Origin: Massilia sp. 9I
Lineage (GTDB): Bacteria > Pseudomonadota > Gammaproteobacteria > Burkholderiales > Burkholderiaceae_D
Direction of reading: 5' to 3'
NCBI RefSeq assembly: GCF_902506415.1
Contig: NZ_LR733275.1
Location: forward strand, 3,201,795 to 3,265,794
DNA length: 64,000 nucleotides
Every line of letters starts with the position of its first letter. Position 1 is the stretch's first letter. The position numbers and the translations under genes are program-made. Below are positions 45,914 to 55,230 of this stretch, one piece after another. The notes beneath the pieces are model-generated. The model worked only from the letters and a program-made list of their open reading frames with translations, was not told the origin of the DNA and did not search any database.

Positions 45914-47109
45914 AGATCCTGACTTTCAGTACGCTGTTCCCGAATACGGAGAAGCCGGGCCACGGCATCTTCGTCGAAACCCGCCTGCGCCACCTGGTCG
46001 CAAGCGGGCAAGTGGAGGCGCGCGTGGTGGCGCCGGTGGCCTGGTTCCCCTCGACCCATCCCCGTTTCGGCAACTACGCCAAGATGGCGAAGGTCCCGCG
46101 CACGGAAGTGCGCCACGGCCTGCAGGTCGCGCACCCGCGCTATCCGACGATCCCGAAGATCGGCATGAACGTCGCGCCCCTGCTGCTGGCGCAGGCGGCC
46201 AGGCCGGCGATCGCGCGCCTGATCGAGGAGGGCTACGACTTCGACCTGATCGACGCCCACTATTTCTACCCCGACGGCGTGGCCGCAGCCATGCTGGCGC
46301 GCTGGTTCAACAAGCCGCTGGTAATCACCGCGCGCGGTTCCGACATCACCCTGCTGCCCCAGTACACGCTGCCGCGCCGCATGATCAAGTGGGCCGCAAA
46401 TCGCGCCGACGCCGTGATCACGGTCTGCAACGCCCTGCGCGACGAAGTGGTGGCGCTGGGCGTGCCGGCCGAGCGCGTGACCTCGCTGCGCAACGGCGTC
46501 GACCTGCAGCTGTTCCGCCCGACCGAACGCCAGGACAACGCCATGTTCACCCTGCTCACGGTGGGCCACCTGGTGCCGGTCAAGGCCCAGGAACTAATCA
46601 TCGCGGCCCTGCCGCTGCTGCCGGGCGTGCGCCTGGTGGTGGCCGGCGATGGCCCCAACCGCGGCATGCTGGAAGCGCTCGCACGCAGTGAAAACGTGGC
46701 GGACCGGGTCGAATTCCTTGGCGCCGTGCCCCAGGCCCAGCTGCGCGAGCACTACGGCGCGGCCGACGCGCTGGTGCTGGCTTCCTCGCGCGAAGGCTGG
46801 GCCAACGTGCTGCTCGAATCGATGGCCTGCGGCACCCCGGTCGTCGCCAGCCGTGTCTACGGCACCCCGGAAGTGGTGGCGGCGCCGGAAGCGGGCGTCC
46901 TGATGCGCGAGCGCAGCCTGCAGGGCGTGGCCGACGCCGTCAACGCGCTGCGCGCGAATTACCCGGACCGCGCCGCGACGCGCCGCTATGCCGAAGGCTT
47001 CAGCTGGGACGACACCAGCGCCGGCCAGCTGCGCCTGTTTGGCGAAGTGCTGGCGCGCCGCAATGCTTGCGTCGACGCGCAGGCCGTCGCCATCGGCTGC
47101 GAGAAATAA
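45910..47109 (+). CDS. Glycosyltransferase family 4 protein
   Basis: A 399-residue GT4 enzyme: TFSTLFPNTEKPGHGIFVET, IDAHYFYPDGVAAAMLARW, ITARGSDITLLPQYTLPRRM, then LLTVGHLVPVKAQELIIAAL and SREGWANVLLESMACGTPV with the E-x7-E type donor site. The start at MKILTF is set by the ATGA overlap with the preceding gene. Sugar donor and acceptor cannot be read. Confidence 0.92.
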   Translation: MKILTFSTLFPNTEKPGHGIFVETRLRHLVASGQVEARVVAPVAWFPSTHPRFGNYAKMAKVPRTEVRHGLQVAHPRYPTIPKIGMNVAPLLLAQAARPAIARLIEEGYDFDLIDAHYFYPDGVAAAMLARWFNKPLVITARGSDITLLPQYTLPRRMIKWAANRADAVITVCNALRDEVVALGVPAERVTSLRNGVDLQLFRPTERQDNAMFTLLTVGHLVPVKAQELIIAALPLLPGVRLVVAGDGPNRGMLEALARSENVADRVEFLGAVPQAQLREHYGAADALVLASSREGWANVLLESMACGTPVVASRVYGTPEVVAAPEAGVLMRERSLQGVADAVNALRANYPDRAATRRYAEGFSWDDTSAGQLRLFGEVLARRNACVDAQAVAIGCEK

Positions 47110-47120
47110 AGGAACACAAG

Positions 47121-47267
47121 ATGGAATCGATTATTTGGGCGCTCGACCTGGCCGCGGTCGCCTACCTGTGCCTGTGGGCGCTACGCACCGACAAAGCGGA
47201 ATCCGCGGAAAACCAGGGCAAATCCGGCAAGCCGGGCCAGAACGGACAGGGGCCGGACAATGCGTGA
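47121..47267 (+). CDS. Small membrane protein (48 aa) of the XrtA locus
   Basis: MESIIWALDLAAVAYLCLWA is a single membrane segment, followed by a short hydrophilic Gly/Gln/Asn-rich tail. The AAGGAAC ribosome binding site is correctly spaced, and the gene overlaps the next start by 8 bp, so translation is coupled. I know no family function; it may be an accessory subunit of the ligase-like protein encoded next. Confidence 0.7.
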   Translation: MESIIWALDLAAVAYLCLWALRTDKAESAENQGKSGKPGQNGQGPDNA

Positions 47268-48627
47268 CATCGTCATGTTGGCCGTACTGCCGGTCCTGCT
47301 ATACGCCATGTGGCAGCGCTCCTTCATCGCGCTGGCGATGTGGCCATGGACGGCGCTGTTCTTCCCTAATGGCTGGCTTTACGGCGCCGCCGGCAGCATC
47401 CGCTATAACCTGCTGTTCGCAGGGATCACCATCTTCACTTACCTAATCCAGAAGAACAAGGCGAAGGTGCACTTCGGCGCGATGGGAGCGATGGTGCTGC
47501 TGTTCTTTGCCTGGACTACGGTCAGCACGACGATGGCGCTGAGCCGCCCTGAAATCGCATGGGAAATCTGGAGCCGCTTCGCGAAGGTGATCATGTTGTT
47601 CGTGTTCATCGTTCTGATCGTCGAGAAGAAGCTGCATGTGGACGCCATCCTGTGGGGCGTCGTGCTGTCGATCGGCTTCTACGGCAACGTCGAAGCGCTC
47701 AAGTTCATTGCCAGCGGAGGCGGCCACAAGATCGCGGGCATGGATGGCCACGTGCTGGGTGACCGCAACGAACTGGCGGTCGCTTTCGTCATGACACTGC
47801 CGCTCTGCGTCTACCTGCTGAGTGAATATGGCAAGCGCTCGCGCATCATCAGTCTCGGCCTGATCGGCACCATGTGCCTCCTGGTGACGGCGGTGATCGG
47901 CACGCAGTCGCGCGGCGGCTTCATTGCCATGCTGGCGCTGGGGGGCTACCTGTTCATCAAGAGCGACCGCAAGTTCCTGCTGGGCGTGCTTGCAGTGATC
48001 CTGGCTGTCGGCCTGGCGCAGATCGTCTCGTCCGAATGGACCTCGCGCATCAACACCATCAACGAAGCCGGCGAGGATGCCTCCTTCATGGGCCGGGTCG
48101 TGGCTTGGAAGCTCAGCTTCATCATGGCATCGGAGAACCCCTTCTTCGGCGGCGGCTTCAAGTCGCTCGAATTCCTGCCGGTATGGCGCGAGCTGTCAAA
48201 GGAATTCTTCTCCTACTCCTGGTTCTATACGGGCGACGCGCTGCCGCCCACGCAGTTTGCCCGCGCCGCCCACAGCGTCTATTTCCAGGTGCTCGGTGAA
48301 CACGGTTTCTTCGGACTGGCGATCTACGTCTTCTGCCTGGTCAGCGCATATCGCAAGACCGGTCGGGTCGCGAAGACCACCCGCTTGCGAGGCGGGCCGG
48401 CATGGCTGCAGCAGCTTGCTACGATGCTGCAACTCAGCATCTTCGCCTTCGCCCTGGGTGGGGCCGCGCTGAGCTTTGCCTATTTCGACCTGATCTTCAC
48501 CCTGTTCGGCCTGGCGATCGTGCTCGAAGCGCGCATCATGCCGGCCGTACTGGCGGCGCAGGCATCCCAGGTTGCGCAGGCGGCGCAAGCCAAGCCGGCG
48601 CCATCGCTGGCGGGAGTCCCCGCATGA
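47260..48627 (+). CDS. Exosortase A system O-antigen ligase/polymerase-like protein
   Basis: A 455-residue polytopic membrane protein with about 10-12 segments (LFAGITIFTYLIQ, MVLLFFAWTTVSTTMAL). The O-antigen-ligase pattern is present: a periplasmic loop with GDRNELAVAF, TQSRGGFIAMLALGG and FYTGDALPPTQFARAAHSVY holding the conserved Arg and His. In exosortase loci it is called a putative O-glycosylation ligase; it could polymerise the polysaccharide or attach it to protein. Confidence 0.9.
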   Translation: MRDIVMLAVLPVLLYAMWQRSFIALAMWPWTALFFPNGWLYGAAGSIRYNLLFAGITIFTYLIQKNKAKVHFGAMGAMVLLFFAWTTVSTTMALSRPEIAWEIWSRFAKVIMLFVFIVLIVEKKLHVDAILWGVVLSIGFYGNVEALKFIASGGGHKIAGMDGHVLGDRNELAVAFVMTLPLCVYLLSEYGKRSRIISLGLIGTMCLLVTAVIGTQSRGGFIAMLALGGYLFIKSDRKFLLGVLAVILAVGLAQIVSSEWTSRINTINEAGEDASFMGRVVAWKLSFIMASENPFFGGGFKSLEFLPVWRELSKEFFSYSWFYTGDALPPTQFARAAHSVYFQVLGEHGFFGLAIYVFCLVSAYRKTGRVAKTTRLRGGPAWLQQLATMLQLSIFAFALGGAALSFAYFDLIFTLFGLAIVLEARIMPAVLAAQASQVAQAAQAKPAPSLAGVPA

Positions 48628-49619
48628 CCGCCGCCAGCCAGGTTTCGCGGCCCGCGGTTGCCACGATCCGGACGCTGGGCAAGGTGCTGTCGGCCGTTCT
48701 GGCCGCCAATCGCTTCTGCGTCGTCAACTACCACCGCGTGCTCCCGATCCATAACCCGCTGCTGGCGGCCGAGCCCGACGTGGCGACCTTCAGCTGGCAG
48801 ATGGAGGTGCTGGCCCGCTGCTTCCATGTGCTGCCGCTGCGCGAAGCGCTCGCGCGCCTGGACGCCGGCCAGCCGCTGCCCGCACGCAGCGTGTGCATCA
48901 CCTTCGACGATGGCTACCGCTCGATCCACGACCTGGCCCTGCCGGTGCTGCGCCGCTTCGGCCTGCCTGCCACCGTGTTCGTCACCAGCGGCCACGTCGA
49001 CAAGGGCAATATGTGGAACGACCGCATCATCGAGGCGGTCCAGATGCTGCCCGATGGCCCGCTCGACTTGCGCGACCTCGGCCTGGGTGCGTTTTCGCTG
49101 CGCAGCCTGGACGACCGCATGGCCGCCATCGGCATCCTGACCGAGCGCTCGAAATACCTGCCGCCGCCAGAACGCAGCAACGTGACCGAACGCTTGGCGG
49201 CCATGGCCGGCGGCAGCATGACGCCGGAACTGATGCTGACCCGTGACATGTTGCTGAATCTCGACCGCCACGGCATCGAGATCGGCGCCCACACCGTGAC
49301 CCACCCGATCCTGACCAGCCTGGACGAAGCCTCCGCGCGCTCCGAAATCGCCGGCGGCAAGGAAGACCTGGAAGCCATCCTCGGCAAGCCGGTCCGCCTG
49401 TTCGCCTACCCGAATGGCAAAGTGGGGATGGACTTCGACCAGCGCCATGTGGCGATGGTGCGGGAGGCCGGTTTCGATGCCGCCTTCACTACCGCCGTTG
49501 GCGCGATCACGCCCGACCAGGACCGTTTCCAGCTGCCGCGCAGCCGTCCATGGGACCGCAGTCCGCTGATGTTCGGCCTGCGCCTGCTGCGCTGGCTGGC
49601 CCAGGGACGTCCACAATGA
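48624..49619 (+). CDS. Polysaccharide deacetylase family protein (second in locus)
   Basis: A 331-residue NodB-fold protein. It has VNYHRVLPIHNPLLA, the metal and catalytic motif CITFDDGYRSIHD near residue 92, FVTSGHVDKGNMW, IGAHTVTHPILTSLDEASAR, and RLFAYPNGKVG. No signal peptide is seen. It differs from the DUF3473-type deacetylase at 36764, so the locus encodes two distinct deacetylases. The start is fixed by an ATGA overlap with the ligase-like gene. Confidence 0.92.
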   Translation: MTAASQVSRPAVATIRTLGKVLSAVLAANRFCVVNYHRVLPIHNPLLAAEPDVATFSWQMEVLARCFHVLPLREALARLDAGQPLPARSVCITFDDGYRSIHDLALPVLRRFGLPATVFVTSGHVDKGNMWNDRIIEAVQMLPDGPLDLRDLGLGAFSLRSLDDRMAAIGILTERSKYLPPPERSNVTERLAAMAGGSMTPELMLTRDMLLNLDRHGIEIGAHTVTHPILTSLDEASARSEIAGGKEDLEAILGKPVRLFAYPNGKVGMDFDQRHVAMVREAGFDAAFTTAVGAITPDQDRFQLPRSRPWDRSPLMFGLRLLRWLAQGRPQ

Positions 49620-49673
49620 AAATCATGACAAGAATAATGACGACGACCACACGCCGCGCGCCGGGAGCCCCCC

Positions 49674-51134
49674 ATGTCGGCTGATACCAAGATAAAACGC
49701 ACCCTCGGCATCGCCGTCGTCACCCAGTACACCGAGCTGTTCATCCAGTTCGTCGGGGTGATGATCCTGGCGCGCATCATCAGCTCGGAAGAAATCGGTA
49801 TCTATTCGGTGGCCGCCTTCCTGATGGCGCTGCTGCACGTGTTCCGCGATTTCGGCGTGACCAAGTACGTGATCCAGGAACCCGATCTCACGACCGAGAA
49901 GATCCGCTCGGCGCTGGGCGCGGCGATCCTGCTGGCCGCCGGCGTCGCCCTGGTCCTGTTCTCGCTGCGCCATCCGGTGGCGCGCTTCTACAACGAGCCG
50001 CGCCTGGCCGACATCATGGCCGTGATGTCGATCAGCTTTGCCGTCACGCCCTTCGGCTCGGTGATCAATGCCATCAACCGCCGCAACATGGCAATGCGCA
50101 AGGTGGCCGCCATCCATATCGGCAGCGGACTGTTTTCCACCATCGTCTCGACCATCCTGGCCCTGAACGGCTTTGGCGCCATGACCCTGGCCTGGTCGAA
50201 CCTGGCCGGCATCGCGATGTACGGCCTGATCGCGGCCCTGCTGCGCGCTCCCGGCGTCCCGCTGATGCCGCGCTTTCGCGAGCTGCGCGAGATCCTGCGC
50301 TTCGGCAGTGTCGCCAGCCTGGGCAGCCTGGCCAACGTGGCCGGCAGCAACTGCCAGGACGTCATCATCGGCAAGAACCTCAGCCTGGAGGCGACCGGAT
50401 TCTTCAGCCGCGGCAACGGTTTCGTCCAAGTCTTCAAAAACCTGATCGCCAACGCAGTCGGGCCGCTCGTGTTGCCCTATTTCTCGGCCCTGCGCCACCA
50501 GTCCAGCGACATGGTGCAACCCTACCGCGCCGCGATTACCTACATCACCGGCGTGGCCTGGCCCTTCTTCGGCGTGCTGGCGGTGCTGGCGCTGCCGACC
50601 GTGCGCACCTTCTACGGTCCCAACTGGGACGCCTCCGTGCCGCTGGTGCAGATCCTGTGCGCTGCCGGCGCGCTGTCGATGCTGACCATGTTCGCGGGCG
50701 ACGTCATGATCGCCAACGGCCACGTGAAAGCGGTGACCAAGCTGCAGCTGATGACCCAGCCGGTGCGGGTCGGCCTGATCCTCGGCGCCAGCATGTTCGG
50801 CCTGGCGCATGTGGCGGTGGCGACCGTGGTGTCGGAAGCGGTCGCGCTGGCCCTGCTCTCGCCGCTGTTGCGCCGTACCACCGGGATCAGCTTCCACCAT
50901 GTGCTGAGCGCCACCGTGCGCAGCTCGCTGGTGACCTTGTTCGCGGTGGGCGGCCCGCTGCTGGTGATGATGCTCGACAGCGGCTCGGGCTATCCCCTGG
51001 TCGACGCCGTGGCCGGCGGCCTGGTGGCCCTGGTGGGCTGGCTGGTCGGGGTGTTCTGGTGCCGCCATCCGATCCGGGAACACCTGCTGCAGGCGCGCGG
51101 GTGGCTGAACGCACGCCTTCTTACCAGGAGCTGA
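49674..51134 (+). CDS. Oligosaccharide flippase (Wzx/PST family), copy 1
   Basis: A 486-residue polytopic membrane protein: IAVVTQYTELFIQFVGVMIL, ISSEEIGIYSVAAFLMALLH, FRDFGVTKYVIQEPDLT, and LEATGFFSRGNGFVQVFKN. About 12-14 membrane segments. It should move the lipid-linked repeat unit to the periplasm. A second member of the same family is encoded at 53730. Confidence 0.92.
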   Translation: MSADTKIKRTLGIAVVTQYTELFIQFVGVMILARIISSEEIGIYSVAAFLMALLHVFRDFGVTKYVIQEPDLTTEKIRSALGAAILLAAGVALVLFSLRHPVARFYNEPRLADIMAVMSISFAVTPFGSVINAINRRNMAMRKVAAIHIGSGLFSTIVSTILALNGFGAMTLAWSNLAGIAMYGLIAALLRAPGVPLMPRFRELREILRFGSVASLGSLANVAGSNCQDVIIGKNLSLEATGFFSRGNGFVQVFKNLIANAVGPLVLPYFSALRHQSSDMVQPYRAAITYITGVAWPFFGVLAVLALPTVRTFYGPNWDASVPLVQILCAAGALSMLTMFAGDVMIANGHVKAVTKLQLMTQPVRVGLILGASMFGLAHVAVATVVSEAVALALLSPLLRRTTGISFHHVLSATVRSSLVTLFAVGGPLLVMMLDSGSGYPLVDAVAGGLVALVGWLVGVFWCRHPIREHLLQARGWLNARLLTRS

Positions 51135-51135
51135 C

Positions 51136-52338
51136 GTGCACCGGACTCTAGCCAAACCCTTGCCGGTCGCATTCTGCGAGAACGGCGCCGGCTATGGCGG
51201 CGCCGTGATCTCGCTGACCGCGATGCTGGCCCACCTCGACCAGCGCTATGCCCCGGTGCTGCTGACCGGACTGGGCACCGATCCCTACCGGCAGCTGGCG
51301 CACTTCGGGCGCTGGCGCCAGCTGCCTCCGCGCGAACTGGTCGACCATGGCGCGCTGCGCCGCCGCGGCGTGCCCTTTGCCTCGATGATCGACAACCTGT
51401 TCAATGTACTGCCCAACGCGCTGCGCTACTACTGGGCCTTCCGCGCTGAACGGGTACGCGTGGTCTACCTGAACAACGACGCCAGCTGCAATTTCACCGC
51501 CGCTGTCGGCGCGCGCCTGGCCGGCCTGCCGCTGGTCCTGCATGCGCGCGGCTTCCATGCCGATTCCAGCATCAACCGCCTGGTGCTGAAGTGGATCGAC
51601 CATTGCATTCCGGTCTCCACCGCCGTCAAGGAAGAACTGCTGCGCCTGGGCCTGCCGGACAGCAAATGCACCGTGGTGCCGGAAGGACTGGAGCTGGGCC
51701 AGTTCCAGCCGCGCCCCCCGTCGCACGCCCTGCGCGCGGAGCTGGGCCTAGACGAAAACACGCCGGTGATCACCCTGGTCGGCGGCCTGATCGACTGGAA
51801 AGGCCAGGACGTCCTGCTGCAGGCGGCGCCACAGCTGTTCGCGCGCTATCCGAACGCGCGCATCCTGCTGGTCGGCTCGGCCTACGGACGCAACGACCTG
51901 TTCGCGCGCGCGATCGGGCAGCAGGTGGCGTCTCCCGAGATGGCAGGCCGGGTGCTACTGCTGGGCGGACGCAGCGATGTGGCGGATATCCTCGCCTTGA
52001 GCTCGGTGGTCGTACATGCATCCACCAAGCCCGAACCGTTCGGGCGCACCTTCCTCGAGGGCATGGCGGTCGGCCGCCCGGTGATCGCGGCGGCCGAAGG
52101 CGGACCGCTGGACGTCATCACCCACGAGCAGGACGGCCTGCTGGTCCCCCCGCGCGACCCCGGCCTGCTGGCCGCGGCCATCCTGCGCATCCTCGACAAT
52201 CCACAATGGGCCGCCGGCATGGCGCGCCAGGCGGCGCAGACCGCGCAGCGCTATTCGATCGAGCAGCATACCGTCGCCGTCTCGGCCGTGCTGGACCGCG
52301 TTGCCGGCCGCTGCCCGCATTCCGTTGAAACAATATGA
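51136..52338 (+). CDS. Glycosyltransferase family 4 protein
   Basis: A 400-residue GT4 enzyme starting with GTG, one base after the flippase stop. It has AFCENGAGYGGAVISLTAML at the N-terminus, VYLNNDASCNFTAAVGARLA, LVLHARGFHADSSINRLVLK, TLVGGLIDWKGQDVLLQAAP, and a donor motif KPEPFGRTFLEGMAVGRPVI. Substrate unknown. Confidence 0.9.
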   Translation: MHRTLAKPLPVAFCENGAGYGGAVISLTAMLAHLDQRYAPVLLTGLGTDPYRQLAHFGRWRQLPPRELVDHGALRRRGVPFASMIDNLFNVLPNALRYYWAFRAERVRVVYLNNDASCNFTAAVGARLAGLPLVLHARGFHADSSINRLVLKWIDHCIPVSTAVKEELLRLGLPDSKCTVVPEGLELGQFQPRPPSHALRAELGLDENTPVITLVGGLIDWKGQDVLLQAAPQLFARYPNARILLVGSAYGRNDLFARAIGQQVASPEMAGRVLLLGGRSDVADILALSSVVVHASTKPEPFGRTFLEGMAVGRPVIAAAEGGPLDVITHEQDGLLVPPRDPGLLAAAILRILDNPQWAAGMARQAAQTAQRYSIEQHTVAVSAVLDRVAGRCPHSVETI

Positions 52339-52364
52339 CACAGTGTTTTTGTAGCAACTATATT
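52335..52364 (+). promoter_or_regulatory. Internal sigma-70-type promoter
   Basis: ATGACA (52335-52340) and TATATT (52359-52364) are separated by 18 bp. The -35 overlaps the stop codon of the upstream gene. It would drive the genes from 52459 separately from the upstream operon; the 120-bp AT-rich gap fits that. Confidence 0.5.
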
Positions 52365-52458
52365 GCAACAAAGCGATAATGAATGGGGTTTATCGACGAT
52401 GCAGGCTTGGCAACAGCAATGATGAGGATGGGTGCATGCGCATGCCTGGAAACACATA

Positions 52459-53733
52459 ATGAGTAAACGAGTTCTTCTGATTGCCTTTCACTTTCCGCCA
52501 CAGGCAGCCAGCAGCGGTATCCAGCGCACCCTGAGTTTCTCGAAACATCTGAGCGACTCCGGCTGGGAACCGATGGTGCTGTCGGCCCATCCGCGCGCCT
52601 ACAGCCAGCAGAACACGTCCCAGCTCGCCAGCATTCCTTCCAAGGTTCTGGTGCGGCGCGCCTTCGCGCTCGATGCCAAGCACCACCTCGGCTACAAGGG
52701 CCGCTACCTGGCGCTCACGGCCCTGCCGGACCGCTGGACCAGCTGGGCCGTCGGCGCGATCCCGGCCGGCCTGGCCCTGATCCGCAAGCACCGGCCGCAG
52801 GTCATCTGGTCGACCTTTCCGATCTCGACCGCCCATCTTATCGGTCTGGCGCTGCACCGGCTCACCGGCCTGCCCTGGGTCGCCGACTTCCGCGATCCGA
52901 TGCTGCAACCGTCCTACCCGGTCCTGCCGCTGCAGCGCAGCCTGTACCGCTGGATCGAACGCCAGACCATCCAGCATTGCGACACCGCCGTGTTCACGAC
53001 CCACAGCGCGATGGCGGATTACTGTCGCCGCTTCCCCGAGATCTGCGCCAGCAAGTTCCGCGTGATCGAGAACGGCTACGACGACGACAGCTTCGGCTCC
53101 GACATGCCTGCGGCCAGCGCTACGCCCGCCCCAGCCGCCGGCCGCCCCTTGACGCTGCTGCACAGCGGCGTGCTGTACCAGGACGGCCGCGATCCGGCGC
53201 CCTTCCTGCAGGCCGTGGGGCGCCTTAAAGCGCAAGGCCTGGCCACCCCCGCCAGCCTGCGCGTCGTGCTGCGCGCCCCCGGCGACCTGGCCGCGACCCA
53301 GGCCTGCGTCGACACGGCGGGCGTCAGCGACCTGGTCGAGGTCGCGCCGCCCGTTCCCTACGGCGAAGCGGTCCGGGAAATGCTGGATGCCGACGGCCTG
53401 ATGGTGTTCCAGGGGTCGCCCTTCAACAACCAGATCCCGGCCAAGGTGTACGAGTATTTCCGCGCCCGCAAACCGATCATCGGCCTGCTCGACCCGCTGG
53501 GCGAGACGGCGCGCGTGCTCGGCAAGGCCGGCTTCAATGACATCGCCCACATCGATTCGCCCGAGCACATCGCCACGGTCCTGCAGCAGTTCCTGGACGG
53601 CGTCAAGCAGGGCAGTGCAAGCGTGGCAAGCGATGAACTGATCCGCTCGGCCTCGCGCCAGTACCGCGCCGGCGAATTGGCCCTGGTGCTGGACGCAGCA
53701 AGCAGCCGGGCGCAGGAGGCGAAGGCGGCATGA
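52459..53733 (+). CDS. Glycosyltransferase (GT4-like)
   Basis: A 424-residue enzyme: LLIAFHFPPQAASSGIQRTL, WSTFPISTAHLIGLALHRLT, PWVADFRDPMLQPSYPVLPL, then LLHSGVLYQDGRDPAPFLQA and PAKVYEYFRARKPIIGL. The pattern is of GT4-like enzymes that act on surface polysaccharides. Start taken at MSKRVLLIAF. Its stop overlaps the start of the second flippase gene (ATGA). Confidence 0.9.
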   Translation: MSKRVLLIAFHFPPQAASSGIQRTLSFSKHLSDSGWEPMVLSAHPRAYSQQNTSQLASIPSKVLVRRAFALDAKHHLGYKGRYLALTALPDRWTSWAVGAIPAGLALIRKHRPQVIWSTFPISTAHLIGLALHRLTGLPWVADFRDPMLQPSYPVLPLQRSLYRWIERQTIQHCDTAVFTTHSAMADYCRRFPEICASKFRVIENGYDDDSFGSDMPAASATPAPAAGRPLTLLHSGVLYQDGRDPAPFLQAVGRLKAQGLATPASLRVVLRAPGDLAATQACVDTAGVSDLVEVAPPVPYGEAVREMLDADGLMVFQGSPFNNQIPAKVYEYFRARKPIIGLLDPLGETARVLGKAGFNDIAHIDSPEHIATVLQQFLDGVKQGSASVASDELIRSASRQYRAGELALVLDAASSRAQEAKAA

Positions 53734-55205
53734 CATCGAAGACCGCGGTCGTCTCCGGCATCAAGTGGACCTCGGCTTCGACCATGGGGCGGCGGGTGCT
53801 CGGCCTGGCCGCGAACATCGTGTTCGCGCGCCTGCTGGCGCCGGCCGACTTCGGGCTGGTGGCGATGGCTGGCGTGATGCTCGGCTTCGTCGACATCTTC
53901 AAAGACCTCGGCACTGGCGCCGCGCTAGTGCGCGAAAAGGAGGCGCGCCCGACGCTTCTGTCGAGCGTGTTCTGGCTGAACTGCGGCTTCGGCCTGGCGA
54001 TGACCCTGCTCATGCTGGCGCTGTCGCCGCTGGTGGCGGCCTTTTACCAGGAAGCGCGGGTACAGCCGGTGGTCGCGGTGATGGCGCTGTCCTTCTTCCT
54101 GTCCTCGCTCTCGATCGTGCACACCTCGGTTCTGACCCGAGAAATGGCCTTCGAGCGCCTGGCCAAGGTGGAGCTGGCGGCCTCGGTGCTCTCGTATGCG
54201 ATCGGGATCGGCGCGGCTCTGCTGGGCCACGGGGTCTGGAGCCTGGTGTACCAGGTCATCGCCAACGCGGCCCTCGGCACCCTGTTCACCTGGATGGCCA
54301 GCCGCTGGCGTCCGCAACTGGTCTTCGCCTGGGACGAGATCCGCGGCATCACCGGCTACAGCCTGAACCTGGCCGGCTACAACATCTTCTACTATTTCGC
54401 CCAGAACCTCGACAACCTCCTGATCGGCCGCTTCCTCGGCAGCGAGGCGCTCGGGCTGTATGACCTGGCCTACAAGCTGATGACCTTCCCGATGCAGGCC
54501 ATCTCGGCGGTGTTCGGGCGCGTCATGCTGCCCTACTATGCGCGCGCCCAGGACGACCTGCCGCGCTTCCGCCAGGCCTTCTTGCGGGTGGCCGGCACCA
54601 TTGCCTTCGTCACCTTCCCTATGATGATCGGGCTGCTGGCGGTGCGCGAGCACTTCGTCTTCGCCGTATTCGGCGAGGCCTGGGCGCAGGTAGTCCCGCT
54701 GCTGGCGATGTTCGCGCCGCTGGCCGCGATCCGCTCCGTGCTCACCACCACCGGCTCGATCTACGTCGCCACCGGCCACACCGGACTGCAGCTGCGCTGG
54801 GGCATAGCCTCGAACCTGATCGTGTTCGCCGGCCTGGCAGCAGGCCTGAAATGGGGCATCAATGGCGTGGCCGCCGGCTTCACCCTCACTTCGCTGCTGC
54901 TGCTCTACCCGAACTTGGCGATTCCCTTCCGCCTGATCGGCCTGCGCGTGCCGGCGCTGTTGCGCGAATTGGCCCCGACCATCGCCGCCACCGCCCTGAT
55001 GTTCGCGCTGGTAGCGGGCCTGGACCTGCTGCTGGCCGGGATCGGACTGGCGGCGCGCATCGGCCACGGCGCCCTGCTGGCAGTGCTGGCGCTGCTGGGC
55101 GCCGCCGCCTACCTTGCCGCAACCTGGCTGCTGAACCGCGCCATGCTGCGCGAGCTGCTGGCCATGGCCGGCATCCGCAAACCCGCGCCGGCCAGTCTCA
55201 CCTGA
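53730..55205 (+). CDS. Lipopolysaccharide/oligosaccharide flippase, copy 2
   Basis: A 491-residue polytopic protein of the PST/Wzx family: SGIKWTSASTMGRRVLGLAA, LLAPADFGLVAMAGVMLGFV, KDLGTGAALVREKEARPTLL, and LLIGRFLGSEALGLYDLAYK. About 14 membrane segments. Resembles WzxC-type exporters, while copy 1 at 49674 is more distant, so the two probably carry different substrates or one replaced the other. Confidence 0.92.
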   Translation: MTSKTAVVSGIKWTSASTMGRRVLGLAANIVFARLLAPADFGLVAMAGVMLGFVDIFKDLGTGAALVREKEARPTLLSSVFWLNCGFGLAMTLLMLALSPLVAAFYQEARVQPVVAVMALSFFLSSLSIVHTSVLTREMAFERLAKVELAASVLSYAIGIGAALLGHGVWSLVYQVIANAALGTLFTWMASRWRPQLVFAWDEIRGITGYSLNLAGYNIFYYFAQNLDNLLIGRFLGSEALGLYDLAYKLMTFPMQAISAVFGRVMLPYYARAQDDLPRFRQAFLRVAGTIAFVTFPMMIGLLAVREHFVFAVFGEAWAQVVPLLAMFAPLAAIRSVLTTTGSIYVATGHTGLQLRWGIASNLIVFAGLAAGLKWGINGVAAGFTLTSLLLLYPNLAIPFRLIGLRVPALLRELAPTIAATALMFALVAGLDLLLAGIGLAARIGHGALLAVLALLGAAAYLAATWLLNRAMLRELLAMAGIRKPAPASLT

Positions 55206-55230
55206 ACCCAAGCACCTTCACGATACGACC

